64,000 nt of DNA from Superficieibacter electus (GTDB lineage Bacteria; Pseudomonadota; Gammaproteobacteria; Enterobacterales; Enterobacteriaceae): contig NZ_PQGD01000007.1 in the NCBI RefSeq assembly GCF_002915575.1, positions 156,776 to 220,775 on the forward strand, written 5' to 3'. Position 1 is the stretch's first letter; every line of letters starts with the position of its first letter. The notes beneath the pieces are model-generated. The model did not search any database. It worked only from the letters and a program-made list of their open reading frames with translations, and was not told the origin of the DNA. Shown here in pieces: positions 22,190 through 32,502 of this stretch. The translations under genes were made by a program, and so were the position numbers.

Positions 22190-23119
22190 TTGAGCAAAAA
22201 ATTTTACACTGGGTTCTTGCTATTTTATCTGGTGGCAGCCGTTATTTTTGGGGTTGGCATCATTTTATCTTTACTGGGGGTGAGCAATCCCTGGTTTGAA
22301 AGCTATAACCATTATTATACTATTGCAGTAAATACCGGTGCCTCCCTGGTGATGGTTGTTGTTGGTGGGTTGATAGGATGGGCCTTTTGGGATGATGAAA
22401 TAATAAAATACAGAGTTTCTGAGGTGTGTGGGATCATAGGTATTATACTATTCCTGTTATCGGCAGGGCTGTTAATGATTTGGCCCGTGTTCGTTTGGTT
22501 TTTTATGATTGCAGGATTGCTATGCTCCTACTCTGTTATAGCGTATGTTTTTAATATGATTAACGACAGAATCAGAGTGAGCAATTGGGAAAGAGCTGTG
22601 ATCGGTGCTGTCTTTACTTTTGTTTTTCTTTATTTTATAGGATATAAAAGTAATGTTCGCATTAATAAGGTTTTTGCGGTTGATCCCAAACACTTTCCCT
22701 TTACTAAAACGTTGGCAGGGATCGTTGAATTATCACCCTATATGGCTATTGCCAGTTTGCTTATGCTCTTTTGTTTTCTGTTCGCGTTGCGCCCTAAGAA
22801 GGAAAGTAATAGTGAAGTGCCTCAAGTGAGCTTAAATCAAGAACCAGGTGAAAATAATTCAGGGAAAAACCTTTTCTTCATTTATAATGGTGTGTTTGCG
22901 TCCATCGGTATGTTTGTTTTTAGTTTAGCTCTAATCCATGCTGGGGATGCATTTATTAAAAACGCAGCATCCGTGCTGGATTTTAACAGTGAATCCATTT
23001 GTCGTAATATAAGTGAAAAGACAGGCATAATCTATCTTGACAATAAGTATGAGCTTATTCTCGTCGATCAACCTGTGGAGAAGCAGCATATTTATAAAGT
23101 ACAGAAATGCGTTTTATAG
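22190..23119 (+). CDS. polytopic membrane protein of unknown function, AT-rich
   Basis: 309 residues, not recognised. About seven hydrophobic helices are visible (near residues 8-28, 42-65, 78-95, 98-118, 135-152, 180-200, 228-248), followed by a soluble C-terminal tail of about 60 residues with two cysteines (ESICRNIS, VQKCVL). The start is TTG 22190 with AAGGA eight bases before. The gene is visibly richer in A+T than its neighbours, which suggests horizontal gain. No partner gene is adjacent; the secreted protein gene upstream is 199 bp away. Reading frame, ribosome binding site and hydrophobic pattern argue that it is real. Confidence 0.7.
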   Translation: MSKKFYTGFLLFYLVAAVIFGVGIILSLLGVSNPWFESYNHYYTIAVNTGASLVMVVVGGLIGWAFWDDEIIKYRVSEVCGIIGIILFLLSAGLLMIWPVFVWFFMIAGLLCSYSVIAYVFNMINDRIRVSNWERAVIGAVFTFVFLYFIGYKSNVRINKVFAVDPKHFPFTKTLAGIVELSPYMAIASLLMLFCFLFALRPKKESNSEVPQVSLNQEPGENNSGKNLFFIYNGVFASIGMFVFSLALIHAGDAFIKNAASVLDFNSESICRNISEKTGIIYLDNKYELILVDQPVEKQHIYKVQKCVL

Positions 23120-23235
23120 TGAAGGTAGAGTGGGGCGTAGCGCTGCAATTAGGTACGTTTGATGATGCGCGCTACCGTCAATATAAAACGATGGCAGCCT
23201 GAAGAATGGCGCACACGATAGTGCGCGCCACATCA

Positions 23236-23961
23236 TCAATGCAGGATTTTCGCCAGGAAGTCCTTCGCCCGATCGGATGTCGGATTAGCAAAAAATGCTT
23301 CTTTCGCCGAATCCTCAACAATTTTCCCTTCATCCATAAAAATCACCCGGTGTGCGACTTTGCGTGCGAAGCCCATCTCATGCGTCACCACCATCATGGT
23401 CATCCCTTCGTTCGCCAGTTCGACCATGACGTCCAGCACTTCGTTGATCATCTCCGGATCGAGAGCGGAAGTGGGTTCGTCAAACAGCATCGCTACCGGG
23501 TCCATGCACAGCGCGCGGGCAATCGCCACGCGCTGTTGCTGGCCACCGGAAAGCTGTGCCGGAAACTTATTGGCATGCGCGGACAATCCGACGCGCTCCA
23601 GCAGTTTCAACCCTTTCTCACGCGCAGCTGCTTTGTTGCGCTTCAGCACTTTGACCTGCGCCAGCGTCAGGTTTTCAATAATCGACAGATGCGGGAAAAG
23701 CTCGAAATGCTGAAATACCATCCCCACATGCGAACGCAGTTCGGCAAGGTTGGTTTTTTTATCGTTAACTTTGGTGCCGTTAACCACAATATCGCCTTTT
23801 TGCACCGGCTCAAGCCCATTAACGGTCTTGATCAGGGTCGATTTACCGGAACCGGAAGGGCCACATACGACGACCACTTCGCCTTTTTTTACTTCGGTTG
23901 AGCAATCGGTCAGCACCTGAAAGTGACCATACCATTTAGAAACGTTTTTCAGGGAAATCAT
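23236..23961 (-). CDS. gltL: glutamate/aspartate ABC transporter ATPase GltL
   Basis: 241-residue ATPase of the polar-amino-acid uptake family. Walker [10 protein letters not shown], signature LSGGQQQR, Walker B AMLFDEP and the switch His in VVTHEMGF are all present. It powers import through GltJ and GltK of ligands bound by GltI. Last gene of the gltIJKL operon; its start overlaps the gltK stop by four bases. Confidence 0.98.
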   Translation of the reverse strand: MISLKNVSKWYGHFQVLTDCSTEVKKGEVVVVCGPSGSGKSTLIKTVNGLEPVQKGDIVVNGTKVNDKKTNLAELRSHVGMVFQHFELFPHLSIIENLTLAQVKVLKRNKAAAREKGLKLLERVGLSAHANKFPAQLSGGQQQRVAIARALCMDPVAMLFDEPTSALDPEMINEVLDVMVELANEGMTMMVVTHEMGFARKVAHRVIFMDEGKIVEDSAKEAFFANPTSDRAKDFLAKILH

Positions 23962-24635
23962 GATACTGTCCTTTTCTTCAAGTAACTAACCAACAACGAC
24001 GCACTCAGGCTAATAACGAAATATACCGCACCGGCAAAGAGGATCATCTCAACCTGCGTGCCGTCACGCTCGCCAATGGTAGACGCAGTACGGAAAAAGT
24101 CGGCGAGGCTTAGTACGTAAACCAGCGAGGTATCCTGAAACAGTACAATGCCCTGGGTAAGTAGCAACGGCACCATCGCGCGAAAAGCCTGCGGCAGAAT
24201 GATGAGTTTCATCGACTGCCAGTGGGTCATCCCCAGCGCCAGCGCGGCGCTCGACTGGCCGCGGGAAATACTTTGAATACCCGCGCGAATAATTTCCGAG
24301 TAATAGGCCGCTTCAAACATGGAGAACGCCACCATCGCCGAGATAAGGCGAATATCGGTTTTTGGCGACAGTCCCAGCACGTTTTGCAGGAAGCCGGGAA
24401 CAATCAGGTAAAACCACAGCAGCACCATCACCAGCGGAATGGAGCGGAACACGTTGACATAGGCTTTGGCAAACCAGGCTACCGGCGTAAAGCTCGACAG
24501 CCGCATGACGGCAAGAAGGGTTCCCCAGACAATACCAATTACCACCGCCGTTACGGTAATTTTCAGCGTTACTACCAGCCCGGCCAGCAGATACGGCAGG
24601 GAAGGGACAACAGAACTCCAGTCAAATTCGTACAT
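23958..24635 (-). CDS. gltK: glutamate/aspartate ABC permease GltK
   Basis: 225-residue inner-membrane permease with about five helices and the EAA loop that contacts GltL ([21 protein letters not shown], then the ALGMT segment). It forms a heterodimer with GltJ. Start codon shares a base with the gltJ stop, so translation is coupled. Confidence 0.98.
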   Translation of the reverse strand: MYEFDWSSVVPSLPYLLAGLVVTLKITVTAVVIGIVWGTLLAVMRLSSFTPVAWFAKAYVNVFRSIPLVMVLLWFYLIVPGFLQNVLGLSPKTDIRLISAMVAFSMFEAAYYSEIIRAGIQSISRGQSSAALALGMTHWQSMKLIILPQAFRAMVPLLLTQGIVLFQDTSLVYVLSLADFFRTASTIGERDGTQVEMILFAGAVYFVISLSASLLVSYLKKRTVS

Positions 24636-25375
24636 TATTTGCCTCCCATATTGCCAGGCAGGCGAATTTTACGTTCTACCAGCGTCATCACCAGCATGAT
24701 AACGGCGTTGATCAGTACGTAGGCAAGGGTGATGGCGGTGAAGGATTCCCAGGCGTGTGCGGAGTAATCCAGTAATTTTCCTGCCTGTGCCGCCATATCA
24801 ACCAGACCGATGGTGGAGGCAATGGCCGAGTTTTTCACCAGATTCATCATCTCCGAGGTCATTGGCGGAACGATTACCCGGTAGGCATTGGGCAACAGCA
24901 CATAGCGATAGGCTTGCGGCAGGGTCAGGCCCATTGCCAGCGCCGCGTTCTTTTGCCCGCGCGGCAGCGACTGAATCGCGGCGCGCACCTGCTCGCAAAC
25001 GCGCGCGGCAGTAAATAGGCCAAGACAAATCATTGAGGAAAGGAAGAACTGGATATTCGGGTCCAGCTCAGCTTTAAACCACATGCCGAGATCTTCAGGC
25101 AATAACTCTGGCACCACCAGATACCAGGTAAAAAACTGCACAATCAGCGGAACGTTACGGAACAGCTCGACATACAGCGTCCCGATGCCGGATAAAAAAC
25201 GGTTGGGCACGGTGCGCAAAATGCCAAACAGGGAGCCTACCAAAAACGCGATAATCCAGGCGGTAATCGACAACGCGACGGTGACCTGGAAGCCGTTCCA
25301 CAGCCAGCCCAGATAAGTTGTGTTGCCGAAGGGGGCCTGCTGTAAAAAAATACCCCAGTTCCAGTCTATGGACAT
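24635..25375 (-). CDS. gltJ: glutamate/aspartate ABC permease GltJ
   Basis: 246-residue permease of the HisM/GlnP family; EAA loop near [19 protein letters not shown]. It pairs with GltK. It lies downstream of SroC: the terminator of that RNA, at the gltI-gltJ junction, reduces read-through and so lowers membrane components relative to the abundant binding protein. Confidence 0.98.
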   Translation of the reverse strand: MSIDWNWGIFLQQAPFGNTTYLGWLWNGFQVTVALSITAWIIAFLVGSLFGILRTVPNRFLSGIGTLYVELFRNVPLIVQFFTWYLVVPELLPEDLGMWFKAELDPNIQFFLSSMICLGLFTAARVCEQVRAAIQSLPRGQKNAALAMGLTLPQAYRYVLLPNAYRVIVPPMTSEMMNLVKNSAIASTIGLVDMAAQAGKLLDYSAHAWESFTAITLAYVLINAVIMLVMTLVERKIRLPGNMGGK

Positions 25376-25388
25376 ACATCTACTCCAG

Positions 25389-25550
25389 AAAAAAAAGGGT
25401 AGCAGCGCTACCCCCGAAGATTATTGAACAGCGTACTGCGGTTTTCGCGTCGGGTGGGGAACGACCCCCCGGCGTATAGTCTGTCCGTACTGTTCAGCAA
25501 TCGTGAGGGCAGGAAAACCCGCCCCTGGTTCTTTTTAATTAATTCAGAGC
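25389..25550 (-). ncRNA. sroC: SroC small RNA (GcvB sponge)
   Basis: The gltI-gltJ gap holds a GC-rich minus-strand stretch ending in a strong hairpin (GGGTAGCGCTGCTACCC) followed by eight T, at 25389-25413. In E. coli and Salmonella SroC is made from exactly this place by processing of the gltI mRNA and base-pairs with GcvB to trigger its decay. The 5' end is set by RNase E cleavage and is approximate here. Confidence 0.82.
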
Positions 25551-26447
25551 CTTATCATTCGGTTCTTTGAACAGCGCTTTCATCTCATCTGACAGTTCAA
25601 AGTTCATATTCAGGTTTTTCGGTGGGATCGGGTTTTTGAACCACTTATCAAACCATTTTTCCGCTTCGCCCGAGGTTTGCGCCTGGGCGATGGTGTCATC
25701 CATCAGCTTTTTAAACTGCGCATCGTCTTTACGCAGCATACAGCCATAGGCTTCCTGAGACTGCGGCTTGCCAACAATCTCCCAGTTATCTGGTTTTTTG
25801 GCTTTCGCGCGTTCACCTGCCAGCAGGGCATCATCCATCATAAAGGCGACGGCACGACCGCTTTCCAGGGTACGGAAGGAGTCACCGTGGTCTTTAGCGC
25901 TGATAATGCGCATATCCATTTTTTGTTCATCATTAAGCTTATGCAGCAACACTTCCGACGTGGTGCCGGACGTCACGACCACCGCTTTACCTTTCAGATC
26001 CGGGAAGTCTTTAACGTTGCCGCCTTTTTTCGCCAGCAGGCGGGTGCCGACCACAAAAATGGTGTCGGAGAACGCCGCCTGTTTCTGACGCTCAAGGTTG
26101 TTAGTGGTAGAACCACACTCGAAATCAAAGGTGCCGTTTTGCAGCAGCGGAATACGGTTCTGGGAAGTAATGGGGATAAGCTTCACTTGCAAATCCGGTT
26201 TGTTGAGCTTTTTCTTCACCGCTTCAACGATGGCGTTAGAGTAGTCCTGCGAGTAGCCGACCACTTTTTGCTGATTATCGTAGTAGGAGAACGGCACGGA
26301 GGATTCACGGTGACCGACAACGATGACGCCGTTTTTGGCGATTTTATCCAGCGTGCTGCCCGCCGCCGGTGCGGCATCTTCTGCATGAACCACACCCGCT
26401 GAAACGCCCATTACCAGCATTGCCGTGGCCAGTTTACGTAATTGCAT
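25539..26447 (-). CDS. gltI: periplasmic glutamate/aspartate-binding protein GltI
   Basis: 302-residue solute-binding protein that delivers glutamate and aspartate to GltJKL. Signal peptide cut at VHA-EDAAP. Family 3 binding-protein features include VPFSYYDNQQKVVGYSQDY and the ligand-contacting TSGTTSEVLL. The start at ATG 26447 has AAGGAGTT upstream and gives the E. coli length. Expression is controlled by GcvB through the CA-rich leader noted separately. Confidence 0.98.
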   Translation of the reverse strand: MQLRKLATAMLVMGVSAGVVHAEDAAPAAGSTLDKIAKNGVIVVGHRESSVPFSYYDNQQKVVGYSQDYSNAIVEAVKKKLNKPDLQVKLIPITSQNRIPLLQNGTFDFECGSTTNNLERQKQAAFSDTIFVVGTRLLAKKGGNVKDFPDLKGKAVVVTSGTTSEVLLHKLNDEQKMDMRIISAKDHGDSFRTLESGRAVAFMMDDALLAGERAKAKKPDNWEIVGKPQSQEAYGCMLRKDDAQFKKLMDDTIAQAQTSGEAEKWFDKWFKNPIPPKNLNMNFELSDEMKALFKEPNDKALN

Positions 26448-26493
26448 ATCCAACTCCTTTTTATCGTCAGCGCCGGAGACGCCGTTGATACCC

Positions 26494-26519
26494 ATTGTGA
26501 GTGTTGTGTTGTTATGTTC
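26494..26519 (-). promoter_or_regulatory. CA-rich GcvB target in the gltI leader
   Basis: On the minus strand the gltI leader reads GAACATAACAACACAACACT and so on, an almost pure C/A stretch about 50-70 bases before the gltI ATG. In Salmonella the G/U-rich R1 region of GcvB binds such an element in gltI mRNA and represses translation. With SroC in the same operon, it gives the known feedback loop. Confidence 0.75.
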
Positions 26520-26807
26520 TGCGACTTAAGCGTGCAGTGTTATGGCTATTTGTTAACATTTAGTCTGGCTTAATGTAAAGATTTTGCTGCGTTATTGTTT
26601 ATTTTTGCGAAGTGCCCCGCACCATTTAGAGGCAAAAATAGGGCTTTGCACTTTCAGGGTGCTACCGATGCGCCACTGTGGTGCGACCGGGTTGCGCTTT
26701 ATACGTATTTCGCAGCCTGCAATAAATAATAAGCAAAGGGTGTGCCAGGATGGGGGAATGAAAGAGGGACAGCGATCTCATTCCCCGCCATGACCTTTAA
26801 GAAGAGA
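26520..26807. other. gltI promoter region and gap before the PTS gene
   Basis: About 290 bp without a convincing gene. It should contain the gltI promoter. At 26752-26795 a GGGGAATGA / TCATTCCCC inverted repeat lies just downstream of the minus-strand PTS gene; it has no T-run, so it may stabilise the mRNA or act as a weak end signal. Confidence 0.5.
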
Positions 26808-28112
26808 CTAGTGGGCCACAACTTGCGATCCTTCAAGACGTTCTTTTTCCACAAGCTGTTTTTCATACACTTTGAAGAAGGGATACCAAATGCCGAAATC
26901 CAGCACCATCAGAAAGATAACGCAAAGCGCTGCCCGATAGTCCCAGGCACTCGAGATAAGGGCCCCAAGCGGTGCGGGCGTGGTCCAGGGGGACATGACA
27001 ACCATCATTGAAATGACGTGCGTTTGCATCAGGACCCAGGCAATGATGGCATTCAGGACAGGAACGATCATCAGCGGCAAAAATAAAACCGGATTCATGA
27101 CCACGGGCGAACCGAAAAGCACCGGTTCATTGATGTTAAAGAGCGAGGGAACAATACTCAGTCGTCCCATGGTTTTCAGATGTACCGAGCGGCTTCTGAG
27201 ATACATTATGCATAACACCAGCGTTGAGCCTGAGCCACCCAGGCACACAAAAAACGACCAGTATGGCACGCTTAAAATCTGTGTCGGTTCGCTACCCTGC
27301 ACAATCGGTGCCGCATTCGTCGCAATATTGGCCATGCATAACGGATTAATGAGGCCTGTCACAATACTGTCACCGTGAATGCCCGAAAACCAAAGAAGAT
27401 TAGACAGCAAGATGGCAATAATAATAGCCGGGAGTGAATCGCTGACGGAAATAATCGGTTGGAAAATATACATAACTGCTTCAGGAAGCAAAATGTGAAA
27501 CTCTCCCTGAATAATTAAACTGACCGGATAGACAGTGATAAAGATCCCTGCGACGGGTAAAAGTAATTCGAATGAGCGGGCTATTGCCGGTGGAACTTGT
27601 TCCGGCATTTTTACAGTAATATGATATTTTTTTAATAGCCGTATGAGTTCCACGGACCAGATGGCGCAAATCAAGGCGGTAAAAACCCCTTCACCACCGA
27701 GAAAATCCAGCGACATTTTGCCCTCTATTTGCGGTGAGGCAGCGACCAGGAATGCCATCAACGAGAGCAATCCAGCAGTCAAACCGTCCGACTGATAAGA
27801 TTGCGCCAGACTATATGCGGTGGCGATAGCAACAAACACACTCATCAGGCCCATGCTCATATAATAGGGCTGGGTAATAAGCGTAAAATGCGCTTTCGCA
27901 AAATGTAGCCATGCCAGCCCAGGCGCAAACGTTGTATTTTCTTCAAAAGGCGGGTTTGCGACGATGAGTAAAATACTCCCGACAATAATAAAAGGCATAG
28001 CGGCAATAAATCCATCGCGGATGGCTAATATATGGCGTTGCGAACCAACCCGCCCCGCCAGCGGGGCGATATGGTTTTCAACTATTCTCAACATTGATGT
28101 ATAAAAGCTCAT
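26808..28112 (-). CDS. PTS EIIC permease, lactose/cellobiose family, without EIIA or EIIB
   Basis: 434-residue polytopic protein of the ChbC/CelB type, which imports beta-glucosides, chitobiose or lactose by phosphorylation. Visible marks: IRDGFIAAMPFIIVGSILLI near residue 35, the substrate-region WFSGIHG (about residue 240) and FNINEPVLFGSPVVMNPVLF (about residue 330), the conserved NEP motif with the Glu that contacts the sugar. No EIIA, EIIB, hydrolase or regulator gene is nearby, so it must borrow EIIB/EIIA domains encoded elsewhere. E. coli has no such gene between gltI and lnt. The sugar cannot be told from sequence. Confidence 0.85.
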   Translation of the reverse strand: MSFYTSMLRIVENHIAPLAGRVGSQRHILAIRDGFIAAMPFIIVGSILLIVANPPFEENTTFAPGLAWLHFAKAHFTLITQPYYMSMGLMSVFVAIATAYSLAQSYQSDGLTAGLLSLMAFLVAASPQIEGKMSLDFLGGEGVFTALICAIWSVELIRLLKKYHITVKMPEQVPPAIARSFELLLPVAGIFITVYPVSLIIQGEFHILLPEAVMYIFQPIISVSDSLPAIIIAILLSNLLWFSGIHGDSIVTGLINPLCMANIATNAAPIVQGSEPTQILSVPYWSFFVCLGGSGSTLVLCIMYLRSRSVHLKTMGRLSIVPSLFNINEPVLFGSPVVMNPVLFLPLMIVPVLNAIIAWVLMQTHVISMMVVMSPWTTPAPLGALISSAWDYRAALCVIFLMVLDFGIWYPFFKVYEKQLVEKERLEGSQVVAH

Positions 28113-28258
28113 AAATTTCCTCCATGAATTAAACAGACCGTCTGAATTATTATTGAAGGGTTAACTGTTCAACGGCACTGGAATAATTAAAGAGTACGTT
28201 ATTGGGCAGAAAAAAATATGACCGTTCTAACGTTTTCCGCACCGATTGACCGAAGAAT

Positions 28259-28291
28259 AAAAAAATCCCCCACCTGAGCCTGGCGGGGGAA
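28259..28291 (-). terminator. terminator of the ybeZ-ybeY-ybeX-lnt operon
   Basis: On the minus strand TCCCCCGCCAGG and its partner GGTGGGGGA form a strong hairpin followed by seven T, just after the lnt stop. Confidence 0.88.
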
Positions 28292-28309
28292 GAGGATCAT
28301 CAGGAAATA

Positions 28310-29845
28310 TTAGCGACGCTTACGAAGACTCATTACCAACGCACCAAAACCGAACAGGGCGGTCATGATCCACAGCGGCCAGTTGCCGGTACGGGCATAA
28401 GGCGTCAGGCCGGTGGTTGGCGTTACAGTAGTAGTTAGTACCTGGCGGGTAAATTGCGGGATCATCGCCTGAACGTCGCCGTCAGCGCCAATCACCGCCG
28501 TGATACCGTTGTTGGTACTGCGCAGCAGCGGACGCGCCAGTTCCAGCGCACGCATCCGCGCCATCTGGAAATGCTGCCACGGACCGATGGACTTACCAAA
28601 CCACGCGTCGTTGGATATGGTCAGCAGGAAATCATTTTCGGCACGGAAGTTATCGCGTACCTGCTCGCCAAGGATGATTTCATAGCAGATGGCTGCCGTC
28701 AGCTTATAGCCGTCTACTAACAGCGGAGGCTGGACGTAGGGTCCACGGCTGAAGGATGACATCGGCAGGTCAAAGAACGGTGCCAGCGGGCGCAGGATGG
28801 TTTCCAGCGGCACAAATTCGCCAAACGGCACCAGATGGTTTTTATTGTAGCGATCGGCGGAATTATAGCTGTACGGCGATCCCTTACCCAGCGTGATAAT
28901 GGTGTTGTAGGTATCGTAGCGGTTTTGCTTATTCAGCCGCGCGTCAACGATGCCGGTGATAAGCGAACTGCCTTTCTCGCGCAGCATACTGTCCATTTCA
29001 CCCAGCAACGGTTGCTGATTAATCTCCAGATCGGTGATGGCAGATTCCGGCCAGATTATCAGCGAGGATTTGCCCATCAGCGGCTTTGTGGCATCGATGT
29101 AAATTTTCAGCGTAGCAAGAAGCTGACCTTCATCCCATTTCAGCGACTGCGGGATATTGCCCTGCACCAGCGAAACCTGAGTCGTCTTTTCCGGCTCCGG
29201 TTGGTACCACTGGATATAGCGTAGCGGGAACGGCAGGGCAAACAGTACCAGCGCCGCCACCAGCGGTCGCCAGCTGCGCGCCACGGCGGCCAGCACCAGC
29301 AGGCCGCTGATCATCATCAGCAGGAAGTTGATGGTTTCAACGCCCGCCACCGGGGCGAGGCCCTTCAGCGGGCCGTCAATCTGACTGTAGCCGAACTGGA
29401 GCCAGGGAAAGCCGGTCAATACCCAGCCGCGCAGGAATTCGCTAATCTGCCAGATCGCGGGTGCAGCAATGGCAACGCGTATCCAGTCGGTTTTCGGCCA
29501 TAGCCGCGCCAGAATACCGCCAAACAGACCGGTATAAAGCGACATGTAGGCTGCCAGCAGCACCACCAGGAAGACGTTTACCGGTCCGGGCATGCCGCCA
29601 AATTGCGCGATGCTGACGTACACCCAGTTAATGCCGGTACCAAACAGGCCAAAGCCCCAGAAGAAGCCAATGGCCGCCGCCTGTAACGGACGGCGATTGA
29701 GCGTCAGTCCCTGAAGCCCCACCAGCGAAACCAGGGCTGCAGGCCAGATGTCATAAGGAGAAAAAGCCAGCGTTCCGCTGGCTCCCAAAAGTAACGCCAG
29801 CAGCAGGCGCACGCGCTGGCGTTCAAACAGTGAGGCAAATGCCAT
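28310..29845 (-). CDS. lnt: apolipoprotein N-acyltransferase Lnt
   Basis: Essential inner-membrane enzyme that adds the third acyl chain to lipoproteins. 511 residues: about eight N-terminal membrane helices, then a periplasmic nitrilase-type domain with Glu (IIWPESAIT), Lys ([10 protein letters not shown]) and Cys ([10 protein letters not shown]). Its products include RlpA and LptE encoded in this window. Next to ybeX with five bases between them. Confidence 0.98.
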   Translation of the reverse strand: MAFASLFERQRVRLLLALLLGASGTLAFSPYDIWPAALVSLVGLQGLTLNRRPLQAAAIGFFWGFGLFGTGINWVYVSIAQFGGMPGPVNVFLVVLLAAYMSLYTGLFGGILARLWPKTDWIRVAIAAPAIWQISEFLRGWVLTGFPWLQFGYSQIDGPLKGLAPVAGVETINFLLMMISGLLVLAAVARSWRPLVAALVLFALPFPLRYIQWYQPEPEKTTQVSLVQGNIPQSLKWDEGQLLATLKIYIDATKPLMGKSSLIIWPESAITDLEINQQPLLGEMDSMLREKGSSLITGIVDARLNKQNRYDTYNTIITLGKGSPYSYNSADRYNKNHLVPFGEFVPLETILRPLAPFFDLPMSSFSRGPYVQPPLLVDGYKLTAAICYEIILGEQVRDNFRAENDFLLTISNDAWFGKSIGPWQHFQMARMRALELARPLLRSTNNGITAVIGADGDVQAMIPQFTRQVLTTTVTPTTGLTPYARTGNWPLWIMTALFGFGALVMSLRKRR

Positions 29846-29850
29846 TTACA

Positions 29851-30729
29851 TTACTCGTCCAGTTTAGGTTGCGCGGAGTCTTCCGGTAATTTGACGTGAA
29901 CCTGAATAATTCGGCGGCTGTCGGCCATCGCGACCTTGAACTGGTAGCCATCGATGTCGATGGTTTCGCCGCGTGCGGGAAGATGACCAAATGCCTGCAT
30001 CACCAGACCGCCAATGGTATCCACTTCATCATCGCTGAAATGCGTGCCAAAGGTTTCGTTAAAATCTTCAATGGAAGCCAGCGCACGTAAGGTCCAGGTA
30101 TGACGGCTCAACTGACGGAAGTCGATATCCTCTTCTTCGTCATATTCGTCTTCAATTTCGCCAACGATCAGTTCGAGAATGTCTTCAATGGTCACCAGAC
30201 CCGAGACGCCGCCAAACTCGTCGATGACGATGGCCATATGATAACGCTGAGAACGGAACTCCTTGAGCATCCGGTCAACGCGTTTGCTCTCAGGGACAAC
30301 CACCGCCTGACGTAACACTTTTTCCATGCTAAAGGCTTCGGCATCGCTACGCATAAACGGCAGCAGATCTTTCGCCATCAGAATCCCTTCGACGTGATCT
30401 TTATCTTCGCTGATGACCGGGAAACGCGAGTGGGCGGATTCGATGATCACATCGAGGCATTCGTCCAGGCTTTGATTGCGTTTCAGGGTAACCATCTGCG
30501 AGCGGGGGATCATGATATCGCGAACACGCTGGTCGGCAATATCCATTACCCCTTCGAGCATGTCGCGCGTATCTTCATCGATAAGCTCGTTCTGCCCGGA
30601 ATCACGGATCAGCGCCAGCAGTTCATCCCGGTTTTTCGGTTCGCCGTGAAAGAGCTGGCTTAATAACAGGGAGAAAAATCCCTTCTTACTCGTTATTGTG
30701 TCACTACTGTGTGAATTGTCGTCGCTCAT
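29851..30729 (-). CDS. ybeX: CorC/YbeX, CBS-domain protein of Mg/Co homeostasis
   Basis: 292 residues: paired CBS domains ([20 protein letters not shown] and MVFKE-like region to [17 protein letters not shown], about residues 70-195) and a C-terminal CorC_HlyC domain. Linked to magnesium/cobalt efflux and, in E. coli, to ribosome metabolism together with YbeY and YbeZ of the same operon. The precise activity is unsettled. Confidence 0.96.
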   Translation of the reverse strand: MSDDNSHSSDTITSKKGFFSLLLSQLFHGEPKNRDELLALIRDSGQNELIDEDTRDMLEGVMDIADQRVRDIMIPRSQMVTLKRNQSLDECLDVIIESAHSRFPVISEDKDHVEGILMAKDLLPFMRSDAEAFSMEKVLRQAVVVPESKRVDRMLKEFRSQRYHMAIVIDEFGGVSGLVTIEDILELIVGEIEDEYDEEEDIDFRQLSRHTWTLRALASIEDFNETFGTHFSDDEVDTIGGLVMQAFGHLPARGETIDIDGYQFKVAMADSRRIIQVHVKLPEDSAQPKLDE

Positions 30730-30825
30730 GGCGTCGTATGGGTTCTCATGTTAATAAAATAATCCCCCAGCGCGCAGCCTCAGCGCCGGGTGTGATGCCT
30801 GTACGCCAGTGAACTGGCGCGCAGG

Positions 30826-31293
30826 TTACTCCTTCTCGGCAATGTACGGGTCCTCGTAGCCCAGAGCAAGCATTATCTCTGTTTCGAGCGACTCCATCTC
30901 TTCTGCTTCATCGTCTTCAATATGATCGTAACCCAGCAGATGCAAACTGCCGTGAATGACCATATGCGCCCAGTGGGCCTCCAGCGGTTTCTGTTGCTCT
31001 TTAGCTTCCTGTTCAACCACCTGGCGGCAGATGATTAAATCGCCCAGCAACGGCATCTCAATGCCCGGCGGTGCTTCAAAAGGAAAAGAGAGTACATTCG
31101 TGGATTTATCCTTGCCGCGATAGGTCAGATTCAGCTCGTGGCTTTCTGCCTCATCCACCAGCCGGATCGTCACTTCTGATTCTTCCTGAAACTGGGGAAT
31201 AACGGCATCCAGCCATGTCTGAAACTGGCTTTCTTCCGGCAGGCCGGCGTTGTTTTCGCAGGCCAGTTGAAGGTCGAGGATAACCGCACTCAT
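30826..31293 (-). CDS. ybeY: endoribonuclease YbeY
   Basis: 155-residue zinc-dependent RNase needed for 16S rRNA 3'-end maturation and ribosome quality control. The metal motif [11 protein letters not shown] is intact ([11 protein letters not shown] near residue 114), and the conserved Arg is in the [16 protein letters not shown] block. The start overlaps the ybeZ stop by four bases. Confidence 0.98.
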   Translation of the reverse strand: MSAVILDLQLACENNAGLPEESQFQTWLDAVIPQFQEESEVTIRLVDEAESHELNLTYRGKDKSTNVLSFPFEAPPGIEMPLLGDLIICRQVVEQEAKEQQKPLEAHWAHMVIHGSLHLLGYDHIEDDEAEEMESLETEIMLALGYEDPYIAEKE

Positions 31294-32330
31294 TTTTGCT
31301 CCTGCGCGTCGCGCTTACGTTCTTCGGCCAGTTCTGCACGTCGTTTTTGATCGGCTTCTTCCCAGGCTTCATAGGCGGTAACGATGCGGGCAACAACCGG
31401 GTGACGCACCACGTCTTCGCTGTGGAAAAAGTTAAAGCTGATTTCTTCGACATTTGCCAGCACTTCAATAGCATGGCGCAGACCGGATTTGGTGCTGCGT
31501 GGCAGGTCGACCTGGGTGATGTCACCGGTGATCACCGCTTTGGAGTTAAAGCCAATACGGGTCAGGAACATTTTCATCTGCTCGATGGTGGTGTTCTGGC
31601 TCTCATCCAGAATGATGAAGGCATCGTTCAGGGTACGACCGCGCATGTAGGCCAGCGGTGCCACTTCAATCACGTTACGCTCCATCAGCTTCTCGACTTT
31701 TTCGAAGCCGAGCATTTCAAACAGGGCGTCGTACAGCGGGCGCAGGTACGGGTCGACCTTCTGGCTGAGATCGCCGGGCAGGAAGCCCAGTTTTTCTCCG
31801 GCTTCTACCGCCGGACGAGTCAGCAAAATACGGCGGATTTCCTGGCGCTCAAGGGCATCCACCGCTGCGGCCACCGCCAGATACGTTTTACCCGTCCCGG
31901 CAGGACCTATGCCAAAGGTAATGTCGTGGTCAAGAATATTGGCGATGTACTGGGCCTGATTCGGCGTCCGCGGTTTGATCACCCCGCGTTTGGTCTTGAT
32001 ATGAATCGCTTTACCGTATTCCGGCACGCTCTCGGCGCTCTGCTCCAGCACCCGCGCTTCTTTAATCGCGAGGTGGATCTGCTCCGGTTCGATATCCTGG
32101 ATTTGCCCGCGCATCGGCGCGGTGTCAACGTACAGCGTGCGCAGGATATCGGCAGCGGCATTGACGCAAATAGGGCGACCCGTAAGGGTAAAGTGGTAAT
32201 CGTGACGGTTGATTTCGATGCCTAACCGGCGCTCCAGATGTTTGATGTTGTCATCAAACGGTCCGCACAAACTTAGCAGACGGGCATTATCGGCAGGTTC
32301 AAGGGTAATTTCACGAGATTCTGTATTCAA
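31290..32330 (-). CDS. ybeZ: PhoH-like ATPase YbeZ
   Basis: 346-residue PhoH-family NTPase with Walker A GPAGTGKT (about residue 140), Walker [10 protein letters not shown] and the [11 protein letters not shown] motif. It partners with YbeY, whose gene overlaps the end of this one, in RNA handling. The N-terminal 80 residues carry a KH-like segment. Confidence 0.97.
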   Translation of the reverse strand: MNTESREITLEPADNARLLSLCGPFDDNIKHLERRLGIEINRHDYHFTLTGRPICVNAAADILRTLYVDTAPMRGQIQDIEPEQIHLAIKEARVLEQSAESVPEYGKAIHIKTKRGVIKPRTPNQAQYIANILDHDITFGIGPAGTGKTYLAVAAAVDALERQEIRRILLTRPAVEAGEKLGFLPGDLSQKVDPYLRPLYDALFEMLGFEKVEKLMERNVIEVAPLAYMRGRTLNDAFIILDESQNTTIEQMKMFLTRIGFNSKAVITGDITQVDLPRSTKSGLRHAIEVLANVEEISFNFFHSEDVVRHPVVARIVTAYEAWEEADQKRRAELAEERKRDAQEQK

Positions 32331-32467
32331 ACTGTTCCTCTTTTACCGTGTAGCCGGATCGCGAGTCAAAGGCAGGGATCGGCAGAATGGAGTGAGTGTT
32401 AAGCAAATTATTCACGCAACAGAAAAAGGCGCAAGCAATGGAGTCAATATGGGGGACGAGAAAGGGG

Positions 32468-32495
32468 AAAACAAGGCCTGCCGATAAGGCAGGCC
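32468..32495 (-). terminator. terminator after miaB
   Basis: Minus-strand GGCCTGCCTTATCGGCAGGCC hairpin followed by TTGTTTT, between miaB and ybeZ. The T-run is interrupted, so some read-through into ybeZ is likely. Confidence 0.75.
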
Positions 32496-32502
32496 GGGGA
32501 GA

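Noticed and set aside
23180-23235. GGCGCACACGATAGTGCGCGCC hairpin as terminator of the glt operon
   Set aside because: It is well placed after gltL but has no T-run on the minus strand, so termination there is not supported.
31296-32225. 309-codon plus-strand frame opposite ybeZ
   Set aside because: It is the antisense shadow of ybeZ; no ribosome binding site, and its protein is His/Phe/Arg-rich as such shadows are.
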